Part shown: positions 1-6,183 of the stretch, one piece after another
Position numbering within the stretch: the stretch's first letter is position 1
Layout of the letters: each line of letters starts with the position of its first letter
The notes under the pieces: model-generated
The model's input: only the letters and a program-made list of their open reading frames with translations
The model's database searches: none
Told to the model about the DNA's origin: nothing
Source: Thermoproteota archaeon
GTDB lineage: Archaea > Thermoproteota > Korarchaeia > Korarchaeales > Korarchaeaceae
DNA length: 7,835 nt
NCBI GenBank assembly: GCA_011042755.1
Contig: DRBY01000110.1
Coordinates: 1-7,835 of the forward strand
Direction of reading: 5' to 3'
Translations under genes and position numbers: made by a program

Positions 1-178
1 GCTCGAAGGCCATGACGAGGGCCAATGCCAGCGATATCAGTAGGATGACGACTGCCAGCGGACCAGCCAGCGACGACTTCTTCTCTCCCTTGCCTCCCTT
101 GTCGAGCAGAGGTATCAGCAAGCCTGGGAACACCAGGACCAGCAACAGAGCCTCAAAAGCCGTGACTGGATCTAGCAT
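1..178 (-). CDS. nuoN: N-terminal fragment of a membrane subunit, probable complex I subunit N (partial at left edge)
   Basis: An open frame starts with ATG at 178-176 and runs off the window after 59 codons. The visible protein begins MLDPVTAFEALLLVLVFPGL. It shows a first membrane helix at about residues 9-25, a short lysine- and glycine-rich loop (residues 27-34), and a second helix at about 39-57. This layout fits the start of an antiporter-like subunit such as NuoN, but no diagnostic motif lies in the visible part. The assignment rests mainly on position: NuoN is the one antiporter-type subunit not yet seen, and it commonly closes such operons. Its start is one codon (AAG) after the nuoL stop, in the same frame, with a GGTG element at 185-188 as a possible ribosome-binding site. 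A NuoH-like hydrogenase subunit is less likely, because the second helix is not followed by the NuoH-type RxGP segment. Confidence 0.6.
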   Translation of the reverse strand, partial: MLDPVTAFEALLLVLVFPGLLIPLLDKGGKGEKKSSLAGPLAVVILLISLALALVMAFE

Positions 179-181
179 CTT

Positions 182-2305
182 TCACACCACCCAAATGATG
201 ATGTAGATCATCAGCACAAGCCCCGCGAAGAACATCAGCAGGTAGTGGTTGATCAGGCCAGTCTGAATCCTCCTGAACTCCCGTCCGATCCTCGATACGG
301 CTGCCACGAGCGACTCGTGGTAGCCCCGATCTACCACGCTCGTCTCGAAGGACCAGCCGAGCGCGCTGGCCTCGAGAGTCGCTCCCGGTATGAACCTGTG
401 GTAGAAGCCGTCAACGATGAGCGTGTCGAACCACTTGAATCCGTTCCTGGAGAGCCAAGCAAATCCGCCGACGATTACGCGGTAGTACAGGCTGTTGATG
501 TACCACCTATCGTAGAGGAAGTTCTGAAGCGCGGACAGCGGGCCTGACTTCGACACGGCGGTCAGCAGCCCCACGCCGGACTGCGTCTGGTAGGCGAACC
601 AGCCCACGGCTATCCCGCCGAACACCATGCTCAGAGAGGTAGCCAGGAGCTGCGGGTCTAGGTGCACCTCAAAGTGCGCCGGCACCTCCTCTAGGGCCAA
701 GATGTTCCTGGAGACCTCTGATAGCACCTCAGGCCCGACGATCGGCCAGGCAATTCCCATCACGAGGGTTACCAGAGCGAGCAGGAAGTAGGGGGCCAGC
801 ATGAGCGGATGAGCCTCGTGGAGCTTGTGCTTCTCTTCTAGGTGTCTCACGTTGCTGGACTCCTCAAACAGGAAGGTTCTCAGCACGAGCCTCGTGGAGT
901 AAAATGCGGTGAGCGCCGCGGTCACAACTCCCAGCGCGAAGGCTATGAAGAGGCCGGACTCTCTGGCGGCCTCGACCACCGCGTCCTTGCTCCAGAACCC
1001 CATTAGCGGCGGGACGCCGGCGAGGCTCAACGCCGTGATGAGCATGGCGGCGAATGTCATCCTCATGTGCCTCGAGAGCCCGCCCATGTCGTCGATGTAC
1101 TTCGAGTGAACCGTGTGAATTATCGCTCCCGCGCCTAGGAACAGAGCGGCCTTGAATATGGCGTGGCTCATGAAGTGACTGAAGCCAGCGAGCAGGCCGT
1201 TCGCAAACTCCTCAAGCAGTCCTGCGCTGCCCAGAGCCAAGAACATGTAGCCGAGCTGAGAGGCCGTGGAGAACGCCAGTATGAGCTTCAGCTCTCTAGC
1301 AACCAAGGCCTGAGTCGCCATGAAGAACGCCGTGAAGGCTCCGATCAGGGCTATGAACGTGAAGTAAGTGTGAATAGCCTGAGCGGCTGCGGGCATCGAA
1401 TGGGCCAGCTCGTGCTCGGCCAGCTTGAATATCGGCGCAAACCTCAGTAGGAAGTAGACTCCCGCCTTAACCATCGTGGCTGCGTGGATCAGGGCGCTGA
1501 CGGACGTGGGGCCCGTCATGGCCGTCACGAGCCACTCGTGGAACGGAAACTGGGCGCTCTTGGCCAGCGCTCCTAGAGAGAACGCCAGCAGGAAGGGCAG
1601 GAGGAGGCCTCGAGCGGCCAGCCAGGCGGCCCAAGTCCCGGCCGAGTGGGCTATCTCGGGAATGCTGAAGGTCCCGGTTAGCAGGTAGAGAGTTCCTATG
1701 CCGAGGAGGAAGCCAACGTCGCCCAACCTGGTGAAGGTGAGCGCCCTCAGCCCGCTGTGGCTGGGCGGGAACCACATGGGGACTCCCAGCGCCGTCCTGC
1801 CTGGATCGCCGACCCACCGCTCCTCCTCGTCGGTGTACCAGTGCCCTATGAGCGCGTAGGACGCCAGCCCCGTGCCCTCCCAGCCTAGGAACATCACGAG
1901 CAGGTTGTCCGCCATGACCAGCAGGAGCATGCTGCCAACGAAGAAGTCGAAGAAGAACCAGTAGCGAGTCCTGCCCGGGTCCTCGGCCATGTACTCGAGG
2001 CTGTATACGCCTATCAGGAAGCAGAGCCACGCTACTATCAGGGCCATGAAGGCCGAGAGCGTGTCCACGTAAACGCCGAGATTCACGCCGAGGCCAGGAA
2101 CCCACTCCGCGGACCACGCCACCAGCCCCTCGGGGGAGGACAGCACTTCCTTCGTCAACAGAGTAGTCGAGATTGCTGACACGCCGAGTATCGAGGCTGC
2201 TATGACGTCCCTGACCCTCCCAAGCTTAGAGAGAACCAGAGACAGCAGCGCACCAACGTACGGCAGAGCCCAAGCAACCACCGCCATGGCCTGAGCCTGG
2301 TCCAT
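182..2305 (-). CDS. nuoL: Complex I subunit L, antiporter-like proton-translocating membrane subunit
   Basis: This is the distal antiporter-like subunit, which pumps ions and carries the long lateral helix along the membrane arm. At 707 residues it is longer than E. coli NuoL (613). Visible family marks are GWEGTGLASY with E143 in TM5, GALAKSAQFPFHEWL with K249 in TM7, HAATMVKAGVY with K280 in TM8, FSTASQLGYMF (345-355), SHAIFKAALF with H381 and K385, and GFWSKD with K440 in TM12. The TM12 lysine separates it from NuoM, which has Glu there. The C-terminus holds an amphipathic stretch (about 590-680) and a final membrane helix (about 687-707). Oddities are an insertion of about 19 residues after YTD159 and a repeated short module at 626-663. 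ATG at 2305 follows the upstream stop by 7 bases and has a well-placed GGTGAT site. Confidence 0.96.
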   Translation of the reverse strand: MDQAQAMAVVAWALPYVGALLSLVLSKLGRVRDVIAASILGVSAISTTLLTKEVLSSPEGLVAWSAEWVPGLGVNLGVYVDTLSAFMALIVAWLCFLIGVYSLEYMAEDPGRTRYWFFFDFFVGSMLLLVMADNLLVMFLGWEGTGLASYALIGHWYTDEEERWVGDPGRTALGVPMWFPPSHSGLRALTFTRLGDVGFLLGIGTLYLLTGTFSIPEIAHSAGTWAAWLAARGLLLPFLLAFSLGALAKSAQFPFHEWLVTAMTGPTSVSALIHAATMVKAGVYFLLRFAPIFKLAEHELAHSMPAAAQAIHTYFTFIALIGAFTAFFMATQALVARELKLILAFSTASQLGYMFLALGSAGLLEEFANGLLAGFSHFMSHAIFKAALFLGAGAIIHTVHSKYIDDMGGLSRHMRMTFAAMLITALSLAGVPPLMGFWSKDAVVEAARESGLFIAFALGVVTAALTAFYSTRLVLRTFLFEESSNVRHLEEKHKLHEAHPLMLAPYFLLALVTLVMGIAWPIVGPEVLSEVSRNILALEEVPAHFEVHLDPQLLATSLSMVFGGIAVGWFAYQTQSGVGLLTAVSKSGPLSALQNFLYDRWYINSLYYRVIVGGFAWLSRNGFKWFDTLIVDGFYHRFIPGATLEASALGWSFETSVVDRGYHESLVAAVSRIGREFRRIQTGLINHYLLMFFAGLVLMIYIIIWVV

Positions 2306-2311
2306 TCCGGT

Positions 2312-2319
2312 ATCACCCC
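2312..2319 (-). promoter_or_regulatory. Ribosome-binding site of nuoL
   Basis: GGGGTGAT on the minus strand matches the right half of the archaeal Shine-Dalgarno consensus (AGGAGGTGAT) and lies 6 bases before the nuoL ATG. It includes the TGA stop of the upstream NuoM-type gene, so termination and re-initiation are physically linked. It supports the chosen nuoL start. Confidence 0.65.
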
Positions 2320-3866
2320 AGGACGAGCAGCTGCCTCAGGGCCGTCATCAGAGGATCTATGAGGATCCTGGGCCATATGAAGAGGAGCACTCCAACTGCC
2401 GCGACCACGATCATGGGGCCTAGGAGCCCTAGGCCAGCGTCCTTGGCTTCTCCGGCTGCCTCAGAGGGCTCGCCAAAGAATATCCTCTTCATGGTCAGGA
2501 ATGCGTAGGCCGTAGACAGGCCTATGCCTACCAGCAGAATCGTCAGGAGAGAGGCGAAGTAGAGTGAAGACCTCCCTAGCGTGGTTCCAGCTATTCCAGT
2601 CACTATCAGAACCTCGCTCCACAGGCCGAGCGAGGGCGGAATGCCCGTGATGTGCATGAAACCTATCAGAGCGAGCGAGGCCGTCAGAGGCATCTTCGTG
2701 GCCAGCCCACCCATCTTGCTGATGCTCCTCAGGCCGTGCAGCTGAACGATCAGCACTCCGGCAGTGGCGAATAGCAGGGCCTTGCCCACGGCGTGCGCAA
2801 CGTAGTGGAGCATGGCCCCGGCCACGCCCGCGGAGGTAAGCGTCGAGACGCCAGCCAAGAGGTACCCCATCTGTGATATGCTGGAGTACGCCAACAGCCT
2901 CTTGAAGTCGTCTTGGGCCAAGGCCATCAGCCCACCGTAGATTATCGTGAACAGCGCCAGCGGGAGCGTGAACGGCTTGAGGCTGGCGAACTCAAGCGGG
3001 AACAGCGTGTAGACGATCCTGACCAACGCATAGGCGGCTATGCCTATCAGGTTGGGAGACAGAAGGGCGGAAACCGGCGTGGGCGCCTCTGCGTGCGCGT
3101 AAGGCAGCCATATGTGAACGCCGAATATTGCGAGCTTGACGAACAGCCCGACGGTCAGAGCCACCGTGACAGGCATCCTGAGACCTTCTGGGACCAGAGA
3201 TCCGAGCCCGATGAGGGGCTGCATGGAGACTGTGTCGTAGAAGTCGAAGGTCCCGGCGTTGAGCCCGGTTATCAGCGCGCCTATCAGGAAGACGAGGGCG
3301 CCGATGTGCGTCCATATCAGGTAGAGGAGGGCTATCCTCTCTCTGTTGCCGTAGCCGTAGAAGGCGATGAGCAGGAAGCTGGGCAGCAGGGAGAGTTCTA
3401 GGAACAGGTAGAACTCCACCAAGTTAGTTGAGAGCACCGTGCCGAGCATCGCCACTGAGAACATGACGAAGAGCATGTAGTAGGTTCCCCAGCCGGGAGG
3501 AGACTCGCCCTCTTCGTGGAACTCTTCGAACCTGTGCCGCATGTAGGGCAGGGAGTAGACCGCTATCGCCGTGGTGACCAAGCCGATGGAGATCGCCAGG
3601 GGCGCGCTGAGAGCGTCCAGCAGCATGCTGAACGAGCCCAGCGAGTCGCTGTAGAAGAACACGGGATCGGCCACCGGCTCGGAGAATCCTGCCTTGGTCA
3701 GCAGGAAGGCAATTAGAGCCGTAGGCGCGAGCAGCAGTAGCGTTGCCAAGGCTGCCGTGCCCTTCTCGCCGAGTACGTCATCGAGAACCGGCAGCAGAAC
3801 CGATATCAGTATGGGGAAGAGGACCCCATAAAATAGGAGAGGCTCGCTCAATACCACGACATTCAC
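2313..3866 (-). CDS. nuoM: Complex I subunit M-type antiporter-like membrane subunit
   Basis: This 517-residue subunit is one of the three antiporter-like proton channels of the membrane arm. FYLFLELSLLP carries E157 in TM5, FVKLAIFGVHIWLPYAHAEAP (244-261) carries K244 in TM7, AQDDFKRLLAYSSISQMGY (317-335) follows, and LWSEVL carries E418 in TM12. The TM12 glutamate rather than lysine marks it as NuoM rather than NuoL or NuoN, and alignment to E. coli NuoM from memory is almost ungapped through the core. Two functional positions differ: the TM8 lysine (E. coli K265) is G275, and E. coli H322 is Q332. K362 appears in TM10 beside H358, as in NuoL. The GTG start overlaps the nuoK stop by 3 bases (GTGA), with GGAG 8 bases upstream. 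GTG at 3857, preceded by GGGGGTGA, is an alternative that would shorten the protein by three residues. Here M comes before L, unlike the usual bacterial order. Confidence 0.92.
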   Translation of the reverse strand: MNVVVLSEPLLFYGVLFPILISVLLPVLDDVLGEKGTAALATLLLLAPTALIAFLLTKAGFSEPVADPVFFYSDSLGSFSMLLDALSAPLAISIGLVTTAIAVYSLPYMRHRFEEFHEEGESPPGWGTYYMLFVMFSVAMLGTVLSTNLVEFYLFLELSLLPSFLLIAFYGYGNRERIALLYLIWTHIGALVFLIGALITGLNAGTFDFYDTVSMQPLIGLGSLVPEGLRMPVTVALTVGLFVKLAIFGVHIWLPYAHAEAPTPVSALLSPNLIGIAAYALVRIVYTLFPLEFASLKPFTLPLALFTIIYGGLMALAQDDFKRLLAYSSISQMGYLLAGVSTLTSAGVAGAMLHYVAHAVGKALLFATAGVLIVQLHGLRSISKMGGLATKMPLTASLALIGFMHITGIPPSLGLWSEVLIVTGIAGTTLGRSSLYFASLLTILLVGIGLSTAYAFLTMKRIFFGEPSEAAGEAKDAGLGLLGPMIVVAAVGVLLFIWPRILIDPLMTALRQLLVLG

Positions 3867-4171
3867 CCCCTAGACTCCATAATCTCGTAAACATCCAGGC
3901 TCCTCTTGAGCCTGAACATCAGAATCGCGATGGATACTACCACGCCGACCTCTGCCGATGCCAGCGAGATCGCCAAGAGAGCGAGGACAATCCCGGTGGG
4001 CTTGTAGGCAGCGGAGATTGACGCCATAGTGAGCAGGAGTAGTAGGGCCGCGTTAAACATGATCTCCACCGTTATGAGTATCCTGATGAGGTTTCTCCTG
4101 GTTAGCAGCCCATATACGCCGATGCCGGCGAGGAGGAGCGCTACCGCGATGTACCAGAACAGCGACATCAT
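3863..4171 (-). CDS. nuoK: Complex I subunit K, small membrane subunit of the proton-transfer chain
   Basis: NuoK (102 residues from the ATG at 4171) is a three-helix subunit linking the quinone chamber to the antiporter-like subunits. RRNLIRILITVEIMFNA contains E36 in TM2 and ISLASAEVGVVV contains E74 in TM3, matching the two essential membrane glutamates of E. coli NuoK (E36 and E72). The C-terminus ending in ESRG also resembles E. coli NuoK. With this start E36 aligns without any gap to E. coli numbering, and a GGAGGTG site lies exactly 5 bases upstream, so ATG 4171 is preferred. A GTG at 4177, which overlaps the nuoJ stop as GTGTGA, would add two residues; an ATG at 4168 is also possible. 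The stop overlaps the start of the next gene. Confidence 0.95.
   Translation of the reverse strand: MMSLFWYIAVALLLAGIGVYGLLTRRNLIRILITVEIMFNAALLLLLTMASISAAYKPTGIVLALLAISLASAEVGVVVSIAILMFRLKRSLDVYEIMESRG
3875..3878 (-). promoter_or_regulatory. Ribosome-binding site candidate of the NuoM-type gene
   Basis: GGAG, inside the last codons of nuoK, lies 8 bases before the GTG at 3866. A second and richer candidate, GGGGGTGA at 3863-3870, would serve an in-frame GTG at 3857 with a 5-base spacer. Sequence alone does not decide between the two starts. Confidence 0.4.
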
Positions 4172-4173
4172 GC

Positions 4174-4662
4174 TCACACCTCCCTCCTAGCAAGCGTGAT
4201 TGCTTCGATCAGCGTGGTGGCCATCGAGACGATGGAGAGCAGGAGCGCGAACCAGTACTTGCGGACGACCAAGTCAGTCAGCGTCGAGATCTCGATCGTC
4301 TCTACGACGGGCTCTACCACATTGACCGAGTAGAATACCCCGGCGAGGGCTACGACCGTGAGCGCCGCCGTGAGCAGAGCGAACTCCCTGATCGGGACCG
4401 TGGTCTCTGGGACCTCCTTCAGCATGACGATCGAAAACAGTATGAACGTGATCGCTGAGCCGACGTAGACGGTCAGTTGAAATACGGCCACGAGCGGGTA
4501 TCCCAGGAGAGCAAAGAGAATGGCGTTAGCCGTTCCTAAGATGTCCAAGAAGAACGCCGCGTATACCAAGGATCTGTGAGTTACCACTAGGGCCGCCGAA
4601 ATTATCGCGAGCGCGGACGTTAGCAAGAACGCGAGGGAGGTCAGATCAATCGAGAGGCTCAT
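4174..4662 (-). CDS. nuoJ: Complex I subunit J, membrane subunit
   Basis: NuoJ (162 residues; E. coli has about 184) is a five-helix subunit between NuoH and NuoK that takes part in coupling quinone chemistry to pumping. The diagnostic TM3 segment LVAVFQLTVYVGSAITFILF (57-76) matches the family pattern AVxQxxVYVGAxxxLFLF, followed by a cytoplasmic KEVPETT stretch. The last helix (about 135-158) ends in LARREV, as is common in the family. That helix has E153 where family members usually have glycine, and L141 where a glutamate is common. The start ATG lies 17 bases inside the end of nuoI, with GGAGG 10 bases upstream at 4673-4677. The end overlaps the nuoK start region. Confidence 0.92.
   Translation of the reverse strand: MSLSIDLTSLAFLLTSALAIISAALVVTHRSLVYAAFFLDILGTANAILFALLGYPLVAVFQLTVYVGSAITFILFSIVMLKEVPETTVPIREFALLTAALTVVALAGVFYSVNVVEPVVETIEISTLTDLVVRKYWFALLLSIVSMATTLIEAITLARREV
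4177..4183 (-). promoter_or_regulatory. Ribosome-binding site that decides the nuoK start
   Basis: GGAGGTG, formed by the last codons of nuoJ, is a near-perfect archaeal Shine-Dalgarno. It stands 5 bases before ATG 4171 and 8 before ATG 4168, and it overlaps the alternative GTG at 4177. This favours an ATG start for nuoK. Confidence 0.65.
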
Positions 4663-5167
4663 ACCTTATCCCCCTCCTCTCATCCATCTTTGGCCTGAGC
4701 CTCTTTGGAGGCTTGGGGAACTCCTGCTTGGGCGGCCCCTTCTCAAACTCGCTTGGCGGGTAGATCATCGCCTCGAACTCCTCGTAGACCGCGTCGTGGA
4801 TATCGCTGAACTCCAAGGCCCCGGCGGGGCATACGTCCACGCAGAACCCGCAGAATATGCACCTGGTGTAGTTTATGCCGGGATGCCTCTTCGGCTTCGC
4901 TTTCCCAGCAGACTCCCCTCCAGACTCGGGAGGCCGCTCCAAGTGCATCTTAATGGCATCAGCTGGGCAGATCATAGCGCATAGACTGCAGCTGATGCAC
5001 CGCTCCTTGTGGTAGATTATCATTCCCCTGTAGCCCTCGGGGAGCTCAATGACCTCCTCTGGATAGCGAACCGTCATCCTAGGCTCTGCGAACAGGTACT
5101 TGAACCCCGTGAGAATGGCCTCGAGGTGACCTGCTAGCCTGCTGGCGGTGCTCTCCCTCTTGCTCAT
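4646..5167 (-). CDS. nuoI: Complex I subunit I, 2x[4Fe-4S] ferredoxin-type subunit
   Basis: NuoI (173 residues) carries electrons along the peripheral arm towards the NuoB cluster and the quinone site. It has two classic motifs: CISCSLCAMICP (C57, C60, C63, C67) and CIFCGFCVDVCP (C103, C106, C109, C113), which bind two 4Fe-4S clusters (N6a and N6b type). The N-terminal part (TVRYPEEV and GYRGMI) is typical of archaeal NuoI and related hydrogenase subunits. Between the clusters lies a charged loop (about 78-98) some 7 residues longer than in E. coli. The C-terminus is rich in Lys and Pro. ATG 5167 overlaps the nuoH stop as ATGA, with GGTGG 2 bases upstream (5170-5174) inside a longer GGGGTGG stretch (5173-5179). 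A longer frame to 5239 exists but its extra 24 residues run through nuoH and do not look like the family. Confidence 0.95.
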   Translation of the reverse strand: MSKRESTASRLAGHLEAILTGFKYLFAEPRMTVRYPEEVIELPEGYRGMIIYHKERCISCSLCAMICPADAIKMHLERPPESGGESAGKAKPKRHPGINYTRCIFCGFCVDVCPAGALEFSDIHDAVYEEFEAMIYPPSEFEKGPPKQEFPKPPKRLRPKMDERRGIRYEPLD

Positions 5168-6183
5168 AGCCACCACCCCGTAAGCGCGGCGAACGACACA
5201 AAGACGGAGACCAGCGACAGTGGAAACAGTATGTGCCAAGCCAGCCTCAGCGCGTGGTCTATCCTGTACCTCGGGTAGACGGATCTCATGAAGACCTGCA
5301 GGAACATCACGACGAGCGCCTTAGCGAATAGGACCAGCCCGGGCCCTAGTATGGTACCGCTCAGAAACTGCGGAACTGGCTCCCAGCCGCCCAGGAAGAG
5401 TATGGCGAACAGCAGGCTGAGGACATAGAGCTTGACGTAGGAGGCGCCCATCGTCAGGCCGTACAGTATGCCGCTGTACTCAGTGAAGGGCCCCATGACG
5501 ATCTCGCTATCAGCCTCAACTATCTCGAAGGGGAATCTAGAAGTGGAGAACAGCATCAGGACGAAGAACGTGACGGCAGCCAGCGGGTTTAGGAGTATGC
5601 CCCAAGCCCAGTCGACCTGGATCTCGACCATCTTGACGAGGTCCATGGTTCCGTACAGGATCGCCATGGCGAGAGCGGTCACGAACATGGGTATCTCGTC
5701 GGCGGTTATCAGGTAGCCCTCTCTAAGCCCTCCTATCAGCCCGAACTTGTTGTTGCTGCCCCACCCTATGATCAGGTTGAATGCCGGGGCTAGAGTAGTT
5801 ATTCCCAGCACTACAAGCAACGATATGTCACTCCTGAAGGCGTAGAAATCGTAGCTCACAGGGATCGCTACCGTACTGAGGTAGGATGACGCGAAGAGCA
5901 GGATCGGGCCGAATATGAAGGGGATCTTGTCGGCCTCCCGCGGAATTATCGGCTCAGCGAAGAGGTACCTGAGGAGGTCGGCAACGAGCTGTATGACGCC
6001 TCCTAGCTGCTTCAAGACGTAGAGCGGTCCGTACCTCATCTGGACCTTGGCGGCGATCTTCCTCTCCAGCCATATGATGAACAGCAGGACTGCGAAGGCC
6101 GATATCAGCCCTGGGTACACCAGGGGCACGAACACCCAGGGGGAGAGCAGAAGGTCCATCAACCACTCGATTATCTGCATCAT
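5164..6183 (-). CDS. nuoH: Complex I subunit H, quinone-chamber membrane anchor
   Basis: NuoH (339 residues; E. coli 325) anchors the peripheral arm and forms most of the quinone access chamber and the first proton path. Visible marks are WLERKIAAKVQMRYGPL (38-54), VADLLRYLFAEP (67-78), GWGSNNKFGLIGGLREGY (140-157) followed by DEIPM with E163, FPFEIVEADSEIVMGPFTEY (217-236), and PRYRIDHALRLAW (304-316). These cover the conserved charged loops facing the peripheral arm. The segment REGYLITADEIP has an extra acidic residue (E155) where bacterial proteins usually read RAAAQMISYEIP. The start ATG at 6183 overlaps the nuoD stop (ATGA) and has GGAGG 7 bases upstream; the next codon is also ATG. The stop overlaps the nuoI start. 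Confidence 0.96.
   Translation of the reverse strand: MMQIIEWLMDLLLSPWVFVPLVYPGLISAFAVLLFIIWLERKIAAKVQMRYGPLYVLKQLGGVIQLVADLLRYLFAEPIIPREADKIPFIFGPILLFASSYLSTVAIPVSYDFYAFRSDISLLVVLGITTLAPAFNLIIGWGSNNKFGLIGGLREGYLITADEIPMFVTALAMAILYGTMDLVKMVEIQVDWAWGILLNPLAAVTFFVLMLFSTSRFPFEIVEADSEIVMGPFTEYSGILYGLTMGASYVKLYVLSLLFAILFLGGWEPVPQFLSGTILGPGLVLFAKALVVMFLQVFMRSVYPRYRIDHALRLAWHILFPLSLVSVFVSFAALTGWWL

Noticed and set aside
1467..2117. 216-codon frame on the minus strand overlapping nuoL
   Set aside because: It is a shifted frame of nuoL with an Arg-, Gly- and His-rich low-complexity product. The nuoL frame carries all the conserved motifs.
2913..3401. Open frame of 162 codons on the plus strand inside the NuoM-type gene
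   Set aside because: It is antisense to a well-conserved gene, its protein is rich in Gln, Glu, Arg and Gly with no recognisable family, and it has no separate start signal. Others of the same kind (1163-1450, 6999-7412, 245-547) were dropped for the same reason.
2313..3866. NuoM-type subunit as a stand-alone Mrp antiporter
   Set aside because: The segment AHAEAPTPVSALLS resembles Mrp proteins, but the TM12 glutamate and the position between nuoK and nuoL place it in complex I.
5168..5239. Longer N-terminus for nuoI
   Set aside because: The extra 24 residues lie within the 3' end of nuoH and do not resemble NuoI. ATG 5167 with the ATGA overlap fits the pattern of the other junctions.
5090..5966. 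Identical peptide YLFAEP in both NuoH and NuoI
   Set aside because: Each occurrence fits a variable form of that family's own motif. The flanking sequences are unrelated, so it is a coincidence and not a repeat.
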